Below, one piece after another: positions 50,142-63,305 of a stretch of DNA of 64,000 bases (position 1 is its first letter; the number at the start of each line of letters is the position of its first letter). The notes beneath the pieces are model-generated. The model searched no databases, was not told the origin of the DNA, and saw only the letters and a program-made list of their open reading frames with translations. The DNA is from Roseateles depolymerans (GTDB taxonomy: Bacteria > Pseudomonadota > Gammaproteobacteria > Burkholderiales > Burkholderiaceae_C), in NCBI GenBank assembly GCA_003241055.1, contig QFOD01000003.1, positions 62,001 to 126,000 of the forward strand, given 5' to 3'. The translations under genes and the position numbers were made by a program.

Positions 50142-52364
50142 ATGCGAATCCCCACTCTGCTCGCCGCCGCACTGGCGCTGTCGTCCTTCGCGGCCCAGGC
50201 CAGTCCTGACATCACGCTCGAACGCCTGACCTCCGACCCGCCGCTGGCCGGCCGCCAGCCCCGCCAGGCCGAGGTGTCGCCGGGCGGGCACTGGGTCAGC
50301 TTCCTGCGCCCGTCGGCGGCCGACAGCGACGTGCTGGAGCTGTGGGCCCAGCCGGCCGGTGGCGGCGAGCCGCGCCGGCTGGTGGCCGCGGCCGACCTGC
50401 TGGGCGGCGCCGCCCAGCAGACCACCGAGGCCGAGCGCATGGCGCTGGAGCGCCAGCGCATCAGCCAGCGCGGCATCACCGGCTATCAATGGTGCGGCAG
50501 CGACGACAGCGCGCTGCTGTTCCCGCTGTCGGGCGACCTCTACCTGGTGCGCCTGAGCGGGCAGGGCGCGGACCTGAAGGTGCAGTCGCAGCGGCTCACG
50601 CACGACGCCTCGGCGCCCAAGCAGGAGCCGCGCTGCGCACCGGACGGCCGCAGCCTGGCCTATGTACAGAAGGGCGATCTCTACGTGCTGCCGCTGTCGG
50701 GTGATGCGCAGCCGCGCCGCCTGACGCAGGAGGGCAGCGACACGCTGAGCTGGGGCCAGGCCGAGTTCATCGCGGCCGAGGAGCTGTCGCGCCAGCGCGG
50801 CTACTGGTGGTCGCGCGACGGCCGCCAGCTGCTGGCGATGCGGGTGGACGAGAGCGGCGTGGGCCTCAAGACCCGGGCGCAGATCCTGGCCGACCGGACC
50901 GAGCTGGTGCAGCAGCGCTACCCCGCGGCCGGCGAGGCCAATGCCAAAGTGACGGCCCATGTCATCGACGTGGCCAGCGGCCAGCAGCGCGCGCTGCCGT
51001 TGCCGGCTGGCGCCGAGTACATCGCCCGCGCCGGCTGGTTTGCCGATGGCACGCCCTGGCTGCAGTGGTTCACGCGCGACCAGAAGCGCCTCACGCTGAC
51101 CGAGTTCAAGCCGCACCCGCACGACATCACGGTGGAAACCGACCCCGCCTGGGTCGAGGTGCACAACGACCTGATGGAGCTGCCGGGTGACGCCGGCCGG
51201 CTGCTGTGGTCCAGCGAGGACTCGGGCCGGCGCCAGCTGGTGCTGCTGGACCGCGCGACCGGCCAGCGTCGGCCGCTGACCGGTCAGCCCGAGGCGGTCG
51301 CGCACGCGGTGTGCGCGGGGGCGGGCGGCGTGGTGTTCGCCGGCGCCACCGAGCGCGGCCGCGGCCAGGAGCTGTTCCGCATCGGCCTGGACGGCGGCGC
51401 CGCCCAGCCGCTGGCCGGCGCCGCGCCGCGCCAGTGGCGCGATGCGCGCGCCGACCGTGCCTGCGGCCAGCTGCTGGTGACCCGCTCCGCCTGGGGCGAG
51501 CCGGCCCGCATGGAACTGCGCGCGCTGGCCGGTGGCGACGCGATCGCGCTGGCGGGTGATGCCCCCGATCCCCTGCTGAAGCAGATCACGCAGGCGCCCC
51601 AGGTGGTCGAGCTGCAGGCTGCCGACGGCCGCACGCCGCTGAACGCCTTCTTCTTCCCGGCGCTGGCCGGGCAGGGCGACAAGCACCCGGTCATCGTGAT
51701 GGCCTATGGCGGCCCCGGCGCCGCCACGGTCAGCTGGGCCTTCAGCCGCGACCAGGCGTTGATCGCCTACTGGCAGCGGCGCGGCTACGGCGTGCTGACC
51801 GTGGACACCCGCGGCATGGAGCACCGCGACCGCGAGTTCACCCGCGCCCACGACCATGCCTTCGGCAAGACCGAGGTGGCGGACCTGTTCGCCGCCGTGC
51901 GCCAGCTGCCGGCCCAGGTGAGCGGCGTGGACCCGGCGCGCATCGGCTTCTTCGGCTGGAGCTATGGCGGCTTCCTGGGTGCGCGCGCGATGCTGGATGC
52001 CGACACGCCCTTCGCCGCTGCGGTGGCCGTGGCGCCGGTGACCGACTGGACGCTCTATGACACCGCCTACACCGAGCGCTACCTCGGCATGCCCGAGGGT
52101 GGCAAGGCCCCGGCCTACGCCAGCGCCAACCTGCCGGCGCGCGCCGGCCTGCTGAGCAAGCCGCTGCTGCTGGTGCATGGCATGGCGGACGACAACGTGC
52201 TGTTCGAGAACAGCCTGCGCCTGGTGACGGCGCTGCAGAACGCCGGCCGCGTGTTCGATCTGCAGGTCTACCCCGGCAAGGCCCACGGCATTGCCGGCCG
52301 CGCGACGCGCCTGCATCTCTACCGCACGATGGACGCGTTTTTCGCGCGCACGCTGCAGCCGTGA
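50142..52364 (+). CDS. S9 family prolyl oligopeptidase/dipeptidyl peptidase IV
   Basis: The 740-residue exported peptidase starts MRIPTLLAAALALSSFAAQA, a signal peptide. A beta-propeller DPP-IV N-terminal domain spans about residues 30-500 (GYWWSRDGRQLLAMRVDESG). The C-terminal alpha/beta hydrolase domain has Ser607 in FFGWSYGGFLGARAML, the Asp in VHGMADDNVLFENS and the His in YPGKAHGIAGR. It should cleave dipeptides after proline or alanine in the periplasm. The double Glu in FIAAEELSRQRGYW fits DPP-IV substrate binding. Its stop overlaps the Sui1 gene by four bases. Confidence 0.95.
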   Translation: MRIPTLLAAALALSSFAAQASPDITLERLTSDPPLAGRQPRQAEVSPGGHWVSFLRPSAADSDVLELWAQPAGGGEPRRLVAAADLLGGAAQQTTEAERMALERQRISQRGITGYQWCGSDDSALLFPLSGDLYLVRLSGQGADLKVQSQRLTHDASAPKQEPRCAPDGRSLAYVQKGDLYVLPLSGDAQPRRLTQEGSDTLSWGQAEFIAAEELSRQRGYWWSRDGRQLLAMRVDESGVGLKTRAQILADRTELVQQRYPAAGEANAKVTAHVIDVASGQQRALPLPAGAEYIARAGWFADGTPWLQWFTRDQKRLTLTEFKPHPHDITVETDPAWVEVHNDLMELPGDAGRLLWSSEDSGRRQLVLLDRATGQRRPLTGQPEAVAHAVCAGAGGVVFAGATERGRGQELFRIGLDGGAAQPLAGAAPRQWRDARADRACGQLLVTRSAWGEPARMELRALAGGDAIALAGDAPDPLLKQITQAPQVVELQAADGRTPLNAFFFPALAGQGDKHPVIVMAYGGPGAATVSWAFSRDQALIAYWQRRGYGVLTVDTRGMEHRDREFTRAHDHAFGKTEVADLFAAVRQLPAQVSGVDPARIGFFGWSYGGFLGARAMLDADTPFAAAVAVAPVTDWTLYDTAYTERYLGMPEGGKAPAYASANLPARAGLLSKPLLLVHGMADDNVLFENSLRLVTALQNAGRVFDLQVYPGKAHGIAGRATRLHLYRTMDAFFARTLQP

Positions 52365-52720
52365 GCACGGGTTCGCGCCTGGTCTATTCGACCGAGCTGG
52401 GGCGGGTCTGCCCCGGCTGCGGCCAGCCGGCGGCGCAGTGCGCCTGCAAGGCCGCGCGCCCGCGCCCGGCGGGAGACGGCGTGGTGCGCGTGAGCCGCGA
52501 AACGGCTGGCCGCAAGGGTAAGGGCGTCACCGTGATCCGCGGCCTGCCGCTGGACGACGCGGCGCTCACCGCGCTGGCCAAGCAGCTCAAGGCGCTGTGC
52601 GGCAGCGGCGGCACGGTGAAGGACGGCGTCGTGGAAATCCAGGGCGATCACCTGGACAAGCTCATGGCCTGGCTGAAGGCCCGGCCCGAGGGCTGGACGG
52701 TCAAGCGCGCGGGCGGTTAG
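52361..52720 (+). CDS. Translation initiation factor Sui1/YciH family protein
   Basis: The 119-residue product begins at a GTG overlapping the peptidase stop (GTGA). It has a short cysteine-rich segment (RVCPGCGQPAAQCACKAA), then the Sui1 fold (KGKGVTVIRGLPLDDAALTA, LCGSGGTVKDGVVEIQGDHL). Bacterial YciH proteins resemble eIF1 and influence start-codon fidelity. The four-base overlap couples it to the peptidase gene, though a functional link is not obvious. Confidence 0.9.
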   Translation: MSTGSRLVYSTELGRVCPGCGQPAAQCACKAARPRPAGDGVVRVSRETAGRKGKGVTVIRGLPLDDAALTALAKQLKALCGSGGTVKDGVVEIQGDHLDKLMAWLKARPEGWTVKRAGG

Positions 52721-52766
52721 GGCGGGGCACGGCGGGCGTTGCGGCCCCAGCCGCGACAATCGCGGC

Positions 52767-54173
<1,407 letters not shown>

Positions 54174-54301
54174 GCACGCACGGCAGGGGCGGCAGCGCCG
54201 ATCACGGGCGCTCAGGGTTCGTCCTGCGGACGGTGGGTTTCCAAGGCGGGGATTCCTGAGTGAAGATGTCGGGCATGGCCACGCGCCCAGGAGTTCATTC
54301 C

Positions 54302-55474
54302 ATGCCCGTCTCCGCTGCCCTGCCCGGTGGGGCCTCGTCGCCGCAGACCCGTGTCCAGCGCACCGGCGCGAAGCTGGGCGAGACCACCTCGGCCATGCTG
54401 CGCTGGTTCCGCGGCCAGCCGCCGGCTGCCGAACCGGAGACGGAGGTGCCGCTGACCGAGCAGAGCCGGCTGGAGGCGCTGTCCGAATACGACATCCTCG
54501 ACACGGACGCCGAGCCGCAGTTCGACCTCATCGTCCGCCTGGCCAGTGAACTTACCGGGTGTCCGGTGGCGGTCATCAACCTGATCGCCGAGACGCGAGT
54601 GTGGACCAAGGCGGCCGTCGGCGTGTCGCGCGGCCAGATGGGGCGAGACCAGGCCTACTGCTCGCTGGCCATCGAGTCCTCGCGCGGGCTGCACATCCTG
54701 GATCTGCGGGCCGATCCACGCACCAGTCAGCTGCCGTCGACGCTGGAACAGGGCTACATCATGTACAGCGGCGTGCCGCTGTGCGCTTCCTGCGGCCAGC
54801 CCATAGGCACGCTGGCCGTGATGGACAGCATCCCGCGCCGGCTGACCGAGCGTCAGCTGGACTGGCTGACGCAGCTGGGCCAGCAGGCCATGGCGCTGCT
54901 GGAGCTGCGGCGCAAGCAGCGCGAGCTGCAGCAGGCCCAGGGCGAGCTGCAGCGCCTGGTCAATACCGACACGCTGACCGGCCTGATGAACCTGCGGGCC
55001 TGGCGGGAGGCGAACGAGCTGGAGCGCGAGCGGCATTCGCGCTGGGGCGGCGGCCATGCGGTGATCGCGCTGGACCTGGATCACTTCAAGAAGATCAACG
55101 ACACCCACGGCCATGCGGCCGGCGATGCGGTGCTGAGGGCGGTGGGCGGCCTGCTGGGCCAGACCTTCCGGCGCCTGGATTCCGTGGCCCGCATCGGGGG
55201 CGAGGAGTTCGGCGTGCTGCTGCCGCACACGCGGGCGGCGGACGCTGTCGTGCTGGCCGAGCAGCTGCGTGCCGCCATCGAGCAGCTGCGCGTGCCGTTC
55301 GGCGAGCTGTCGCTGGCCGTGACGGCCAGCATCGGCGTGGCCCACAGCGGTGAGCCCAACGCCGGCGGGCGCGATGCCCAGGTGCTGGCGGACCAGCGCA
55401 GCTACGTGGCCAAGCGCGCCGGCCGCAACCGCGTCGTCAGCGAGGGCGACGGCGCCGAAGCCCTGCTGGACTGA
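54302..55474 (+). CDS. GAF-domain diguanylate cyclase
   Basis: The 390-residue product starts at the ATG at 54302 with AGGAG eight bases upstream. A GAF domain (YDILDTDAEPQFDLIVRLAS, YCSLAIESSRGLHILDLRAD) spans roughly 60-200. A coiled linker (ELRRKQRELQQAQGELQRLV) leads into a GGDEF domain with GGEEF at 299-303 and an RRLD inhibitory site at 290-293. It should make cyclic di-GMP and be product-inhibited. No signal peptide or membrane helix is seen. It converges with glnS. Confidence 0.93.
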   Translation: MPVSAALPGGASSPQTRVQRTGAKLGETTSAMLRWFRGQPPAAEPETEVPLTEQSRLEALSEYDILDTDAEPQFDLIVRLASELTGCPVAVINLIAETRVWTKAAVGVSRGQMGRDQAYCSLAIESSRGLHILDLRADPRTSQLPSTLEQGYIMYSGVPLCASCGQPIGTLAVMDSIPRRLTERQLDWLTQLGQQAMALLELRRKQRELQQAQGELQRLVNTDTLTGLMNLRAWREANELERERHSRWGGGHAVIALDLDHFKKINDTHGHAAGDAVLRAVGGLLGQTFRRLDSVARIGGEEFGVLLPHTRAADAVVLAEQLRAAIEQLRVPFGELSLAVTASIGVAHSGEPNAGGRDAQVLADQRSYVAKRAGRNRVVSEGDGAEALLD

Positions 55475-55475
55475 G

Positions 55476-55490
55476 GCGCCGCACCGGCGC
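55476..55490. terminator. Bidirectional hairpin between diguanylate cyclase and glnS
   Basis: GCGCCG and CGGCGC form a 6-base stem around CAC in the 16-base gap between two converging genes. The plus-strand stop (TGA) and minus-strand stop (TCA) flank it symmetrically. It is short and lacks a T-tract, so it may act only weakly. Confidence 0.5.
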
Positions 55491-57260
<1,770 letters not shown>

Positions 57261-57293
57261 CGTGGGGCCTGGAGGCTGGAGGTCTTGTCGAAA

Positions 57294-57312
57294 GGCGCGG
57301 ATTATCCGCGCC
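57294..57312. terminator. 19-base perfect inverted repeat between chemotaxis receptor and glnS
   Basis: GGCGCGGAT-T-ATCCGCGCC is a perfect inverted repeat in the 88-base gap, 37 bases after the receptor stop and 34 bases before the glnS start. It may end the receptor transcript. The central ATTAT is the only AT patch nearby and could instead be part of a promoter. Confidence 0.5.
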
Positions 57313-57348
57313 CCGGGGACGGTCAGCGGGCCCGAGGGATGCTGGCGC

Positions 57349-58896
57349 TCAGAGCCGGAACACCTCGACCACGCCATGCATGCGCTGGGCCTGCTGGCGC
57401 AGGCTGTCGGCCGCCGCAGCGGCTTCCTCCACCAGCGCGGCGTTCTGCTGGGTGACGCGATCGAGCTGCGAGACGGCCTCGCTGACCTGGCTGATGCCGG
57501 TGGTCTGCTCCCGCGTGGCCGAGCCGATCTCGCCGATGAGGTCGGCCACCCGGCGCACCTGGGCCACGATCTCGTTCATCGTGGTACCCGCCTCGCCCAC
57601 CAGTTGCGAGCCAGTCTCGACATCGCCGACGCTGTGGTTGATCAGCGACTTGATCTCGCGTGCGGCTTCGGCGCTGCGCGTGGCCAACGAGCGCACCTCG
57701 CTGGCCACGACCGCGAAGCCGCGGCCCTGTTCGCCGGCCCGCGCGGCTTCCACGGCGGCGTTCAGCGCCAGGATGTTGGTCTGGAAGGCGATGCCGTCGA
57801 TGACGCCGATGATGTCGGCGATCTTGCGCGAGCTGCCGGAGATCTCGCTCATGGTGCTGACCACGCGCTGCACGACGTCGCCCCCGCGCAGGGCGACCTC
57901 GCTCGCCGTGGCGGCCAGCTGGTTGGCGGTCTGCGCCGTGTCGGCGTTCTGGCGCACCGTGGCATTCAGCTCTTCCATGGACGCCGCCGTCTGCTCCAGG
58001 CTGCTGGCCTGCTCTTCGGTGCGCTGGGAGAGATCGGCATTGCCGTTCGCGATCTCGCTGGCGCCGGTGAGGATTTGATCGGCACCTTCGCGCACCTGCT
58101 TCACCAGGCCCACGAGGCCAGTGTTCATCTGGCCGAGTGCCGACAGCAGCTCGGCGATCTCGTCACGCCCCTGGGCGTCGATGCGCGTGCTGAGGTCGCC
58201 GGCCGCCACCGCACGGGCCAGGTCCACCGCCCGGCGCAGCGGTTCGGTGATGGAGCGCGTGATCAGCCAGGTCAGCCCGGCGCCCAGCACCAGCGCCAGT
58301 GCGGTCAGGCCCACGCTGACGAGCAGGGCGCCGGTGCGGGTGGCACGGCCCTTGTCGTACTCGCTGGCGGCCACGTCGATCTGCAGCTGTACCAGTTGGC
58401 CCGACAGCGCTGCTGCCTGCGTGCCCAGCGGCAGCGTCTTGGTCTCGTAGATCTGCAATGCGGTGCCCATGCCGCCGGCGGCCAGCGTGTCGGCGATGGG
58501 CAGCAGGCCTTCATCGATATAGGCCTTGCGCGCCGCCATGAAGCGTTTCGCCAGCGCCTCCTCGTCGGCCGTCAATTGCGAGGCCAGGTAGGCGTCCAGC
58601 AACGGTTGGCCCTTGGCGATGTTGGCCTTGAGCTCGTCGCTCTGCTTCTTGATGCCCTCGAAGCTGGGCGCGCGGATCATCTCCGCCACCAGCATGCGAT
58701 TGCGCAGCGACAGGCTGTTGAGTTCACCCAGCTGGGTGAGTGGCAGGGTGCGGTCCCGGTAGACCGTCTCCAGGCCGGCGGCGACCCGGAAAATGCCCAT
58801 CACGCCCACCGCGGCGACCAGCGCCATCAGCACCAGCAACAGCCCGAAGGCCAGGCCCAGCCGCTTGCCGATGCGCAATTGCTTCAATGCGTTCAT
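57349..58896 (-). CDS. Methyl-accepting chemotaxis protein
   Basis: The 515-residue receptor starts MNALKQLRIGKRLGLAFGLL, with the first helix near residues 13-33, a helical periplasmic domain to about 190 and a second helix near 190-212 (TGALLVSVGLTALALVLGAG). HAMP follows (RAVDLARAVAAGDLSTRIDA). The signalling tip IIGVIDGIAFQTNILALNAA is nearly identical to that of the other receptor in the window, while the periplasmic domains differ. It lacks a C-terminal pentapeptide (it ends MHGVVEVFRL). The ligand is unknown. Confidence 0.95.
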   Translation of the reverse strand: MNALKQLRIGKRLGLAFGLLLVLMALVAAVGVMGIFRVAAGLETVYRDRTLPLTQLGELNSLSLRNRMLVAEMIRAPSFEGIKKQSDELKANIAKGQPLLDAYLASQLTADEEALAKRFMAARKAYIDEGLLPIADTLAAGGMGTALQIYETKTLPLGTQAAALSGQLVQLQIDVAASEYDKGRATRTGALLVSVGLTALALVLGAGLTWLITRSITEPLRRAVDLARAVAAGDLSTRIDAQGRDEIAELLSALGQMNTGLVGLVKQVREGADQILTGASEIANGNADLSQRTEEQASSLEQTAASMEELNATVRQNADTAQTANQLAATASEVALRGGDVVQRVVSTMSEISGSSRKIADIIGVIDGIAFQTNILALNAAVEAARAGEQGRGFAVVASEVRSLATRSAEAAREIKSLINHSVGDVETGSQLVGEAGTTMNEIVAQVRRVADLIGEIGSATREQTTGISQVSEAVSQLDRVTQQNAALVEEAAAAADSLRQQAQRMHGVVEVFRL

Positions 58897-58956
58897 GCCT
58901 CCAACCTTTCTGTCGAGGTCCAGCCTCGCGGCGCCGTAGCTTCGGCGCTTGGTGGA

Positions 58957-58973
58957 GTCTGCATGAAGCAGAC
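58957..58973 (-). terminator. Hairpin after HerA-like gene
   Basis: GTCTGC and GCAGAC form a 6-base stem with loop ATGAA, 18 bases after the HerA-like gene stop on the minus strand. A second hairpin GCGCCG/CGGCGC lies just beyond at 58931-58948. Together they probably mark the transcript end before the chemotaxis receptor gene. Confidence 0.5.
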
Positions 58974-58991
58974 GGCAGCGTCACCAGGGGT

Positions 58992-60581
<1,590 letters not shown>

Positions 60582-60604
60582 GGCGAGAGGGGATGAGAGG
60601 GCGG

Positions 60605-60617
60605 GCGGCTAAAATCG
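60605..60617 (+). promoter_or_regulatory. Likely -10 region of the yebC-purD promoter
   Basis: CGGCTAAAATCGC holds a TAAAAT -10-like hexamer, about 60 bases before the yebC start. It shares CGGCTAAAnTCGC with the minC upstream region. No good -35 is seen. It should drive yebC, purD and the genes that follow. Confidence 0.5.
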
Positions 60618-60675
60618 CAGTCTAGCCAACGAAAAAATGGGCCGCCGCGAGGGTGGCCTGCCAGGAGCCTCTTAT

Positions 60676-61398
60676 ATGGCCGGACATTCCAAATGGGCCA
60701 ACATCCAGCATCGCAAGGGTCGTCAGGACGAGAAGCGAGGCAAGATCTGGACCCGCATCATCCGTGAGATATCGGTTGCGGCGCGTCAGGGCGGCCCCGA
60801 CATCAAGGACAACCCCCGCCTGCGTCTGGCGGTGGACAAGGCCAAGGCCGCCAACATGCCGGCCGACCGCATCAAGTACAACATCGACAAGGCCAGCGGC
60901 AATATCGATGGCCTGACCTACGAAGAAATCCGCTACGAGGGCTATGGCATCGGCGGCGCGGCCATCATCGTGGACACCATGACGGACAACCGCGTGCGCA
61001 CGGTGGCCGAGGTGCGCCACATGTTCAGCAAGTACGGTGGCAACCTCGGCACCGAAGGCTCGGTGGCCTTCCAGTTCAAGCACTGCGGCCAGCTGATCTA
61101 CGCCCCGGGCACCTCGGAGGACAAGATCATGGAGGTGGCGCTGGACGCCGGCGCCGAGGACGTGATCACCGGCGACGACGGCTCCATCGAGGTGCTGACC
61201 GCACCGGCCGACTATGAGGTCGTGAAGGCGGCGCTGGAAGCAGCGGGCCTGACGGCCGAACTGGCCGGCGTCACCATGCGGGCCGAGAACCCCATCGAGC
61301 TGACCGGCGAGGACGCCGAGCGCATGCAGAAGCTGCTGGACATGATCGAAGACCTCGACGATGTCCAGGATGTCTTCCACAACGCCGAAATGGCCTGA
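60676..61398 (+). CDS. yebC: YebC/PmpR family DNA-binding regulatory protein
   Basis: The 240-residue product starts MAGHSKWANIQHRKGRQDEK, the family signature, with GGAG nine bases upstream. It contains RLAVDKAKAANMPADRIKYN, GYGIGGAAIIVDTMTDNRVR and FSKYGGNLGTEGSVAFQFKH. YebC-type proteins act as transcription regulators or translation factors that help ribosomes at proline stretches. It lies four bases before purD on the plus strand. Confidence 0.96.
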   Translation: MAGHSKWANIQHRKGRQDEKRGKIWTRIIREISVAARQGGPDIKDNPRLRLAVDKAKAANMPADRIKYNIDKASGNIDGLTYEEIRYEGYGIGGAAIIVDTMTDNRVRTVAEVRHMFSKYGGNLGTEGSVAFQFKHCGQLIYAPGTSEDKIMEVALDAGAEDVITGDDGSIEVLTAPADYEVVKAALEAAGLTAELAGVTMRAENPIELTGEDAERMQKLLDMIEDLDDVQDVFHNAEMA

Positions 61399-61401
61399 GC
61401 G

Positions 61402-62682
61402 ATGAAGGTTCTTGTCCTCGGCAATGGCGGCCGCGAGCACGCGCTGGCCTGGAAGCTGGCGCAGAGCGAGCGTGTCATGCAGGTGTACGTGGCGCCCGGC
61501 AACGGTGGTACGGCCCGTGATGGGCGCCTGCAGAACGTGCCGATCACCGACGTGAAGGCACTGGCCGATTTCGCCGTCGAGCAGAAGATCGCGCTGACCG
61601 TGGTCGGCCCCGAGGCCTTTCTGGCAGCCGGTGTCGTCGACGAGTTCCGGGCCCGCGGCCTGCGCATCTTCGGCCCGACCAAGGCGGCCGCGCAGCTGGA
61701 AAGCTCCAAGGCCTTCGCCAAGGAGTTCATGAAGCGTCATGGCATTCCGACCGCGGCTTACGAGACCTTCTCCGACGCGACGGCGGCCCACGCCTATGTG
61801 GACCAGCGCGGTGCGCCCATCGTCATCAAGGCGGATGGCCTGGCGGCAGGCAAGGGCGTCGTCGTCGCGATGACGCTGGCCGAGGCGCATGAGGCCATCG
61901 ACTGGATCCTTGCCGACAACAAGCTGGGCGTGGTGCACAACGAAGGCGGCGCGCGCGTCGTCATCGAGGAATTCCTGCAGGGCGAGGAAGCCAGCTTCAT
62001 CGTGATGTGCGACGGCCGTCATGTCGTGCCGCTGGCCACCAGCCAGGACCACAAGCGCCTGCTCGATGGCGACCAGGGCCCCAATACCGGTGGCATGGGC
62101 GCCTACTCGCCTGCGCCGGTGGTGACGCCCAACGTGCACGCCAAGGTGCTGCACGAGATCATTCAGCCCACCATCGCCGGCATGGCCAGGGACGGCCATC
62201 CGTTCACCGGCTTCCTGTACGCGGGCCTGATGATCGATGAGCACGGCCAGCCGCGCACCATCGAGTTCAACACCCGCATGGGCGACCCGGAAACCCAGCC
62301 CATCATGATGCGCCTCAAGAGCGACCTCTTCGAGGTGCTGATGGCCGCCACCGAGGGCACGCTGGACCAGGTCGAGCTGCAGTGGGACCGTCGCGTCGCG
62401 CTCGGTGTGGTGCTGGCCGCGGAGGGCTATCCGCTGTCACCCCGCAAGGGCGACGCGATCACCGGCCTGCCGGCCGACGCCGAGGACGGCATGGTCTTCC
62501 ATGCCGGCACGACGGTGGCCGATGGCCAGCTGCTGACCAGCGGCGGCCGCGTGCTGTGCGTGACGGCGTTGGGCGAATCCGCCCGGCTGGCTGCGCAGCG
62601 CGCCTATGAGCTGGCGGCCGGCATCCAGTTCGCCGGGCGGCAGTACCGCACCGACATCGGCCACCGCGCCATCAAGCGTTGA
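61402..62682 (+). CDS. purD: Phosphoribosylamine-glycine ligase
   Basis: PurD makes glycinamide ribonucleotide in purine synthesis. The 426-residue product has the N-terminal motif MKVLVLGNGGREHALAWKLA and the ATP-grasp parts PIVIKADGLAAGKGVVVAMT, EEFLQGEEASFIVMCDGRHV and QDHKRLLDGDQGPNTGGMGA. The C-terminal part includes IEFNTRMGDPETQPIMMRLK. The length agrees with the family. The start is three bases after the yebC stop, and the stop overlaps the next gene. Confidence 0.97.
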   Translation: MKVLVLGNGGREHALAWKLAQSERVMQVYVAPGNGGTARDGRLQNVPITDVKALADFAVEQKIALTVVGPEAFLAAGVVDEFRARGLRIFGPTKAAAQLESSKAFAKEFMKRHGIPTAAYETFSDATAAHAYVDQRGAPIVIKADGLAAGKGVVVAMTLAEAHEAIDWILADNKLGVVHNEGGARVVIEEFLQGEEASFIVMCDGRHVVPLATSQDHKRLLDGDQGPNTGGMGAYSPAPVVTPNVHAKVLHEIIQPTIAGMARDGHPFTGFLYAGLMIDEHGQPRTIEFNTRMGDPETQPIMMRLKSDLFEVLMAATEGTLDQVELQWDRRVALGVVLAAEGYPLSPRKGDAITGLPADAEDGMVFHAGTTVADGQLLTSGGRVLCVTALGESARLAAQRAYELAAGIQFAGRQYRTDIGHRAIKR

Positions 62683-63305
62683 GCGATCAACCGCAAGTGC
62701 TGAACGGGCCCTGGCGCCCACATGGCCGGCCCAGCCGGCTGGCCATCGGCATTCTGCGGCTGTTCGGTTGGACCGTTCGCTCGCCGGGCCTGCCGGTGGG
62801 GATCGAGCAGGGTGTGGTGCTGGTCTACCCCCACACCTCCAACTGGGATTTCCCGCTGGGCGTGCTGGCCAAATGGGCGCTCGGCTTCGAGTTGCGCTTC
62901 TGGGCCAAGGACAGCCTGTTCCGCGTGCCACTGCTGGGGCGCTGGCTGCGTTTCATCGGTGGCGTCAGTGTCGATCGCAGCAGCGCGCATGGCCTGGTGG
63001 GCGACACCGTGCGGCAGATGCAGGCCGCGCGTGAGGCCGGGCGCCCGTTCTGGCTGATCGCGGCACCGGAGGGCACCCGCTCGCTGACCAGCGGCTGGCG
63101 TACCGGCGCCTACCAGGTGGCCCTGCAGGCCGGCGTGCCGCTGGCCTTGGCCTATTTCGATTTCAAGACCCGCACCGTCGGGCTGGAGCGCTTCCTCCGG
63201 CTCACCGGCGACATGGCCACGGACTTCGCGGCCTTTGCGGCCTATTACGCCGGGCGTACCGGCAAGCGGCCTGAACTGGCCAGCCCCATACAACCCCGAA
63301 CATGA
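62679..63305 (+). CDS. Lysophospholipid acyltransferase family protein (PlsC-like)
   Basis: The 208-residue product begins at a TTG overlapping the purD stop (TTGA), or at an in-frame GTG 18 bases later. It has the HX4D motif in VLVYPHTSNWDFPLGVLAKW and LIAAPEGTRSLTSGWRTGAY. It is a paralogue of the acyltransferase at 45143. It resembles 1-acylglycerol-3-phosphate acyltransferases. Its stop overlaps hemF by four bases, so it lies in a coupled purD-acyltransferase-hemF string. Confidence 0.87.
   Translation: MSDQPQVLNGPWRPHGRPSRLAIGILRLFGWTVRSPGLPVGIEQGVVLVYPHTSNWDFPLGVLAKWALGFELRFWAKDSLFRVPLLGRWLRFIGGVSVDRSSAHGLVGDTVRQMQAAREAGRPFWLIAAPEGTRSLTSGWRTGAYQVALQAGVPLALAYFDFKTRTVGLERFLRLTGDMATDFAAFAAYYAGRTGKRPELASPIQPRT

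Noticed and set aside
49257..52316. A 1019-codon open frame on the minus strand opposite the prolyl oligopeptidase and isochorismatase genes
   Set aside because: It is a GC-rich antisense shadow: the plus-strand genes have clear catalytic motifs, while this frame is His/Gln/Arg/Ala-rich with no recognisable domain.
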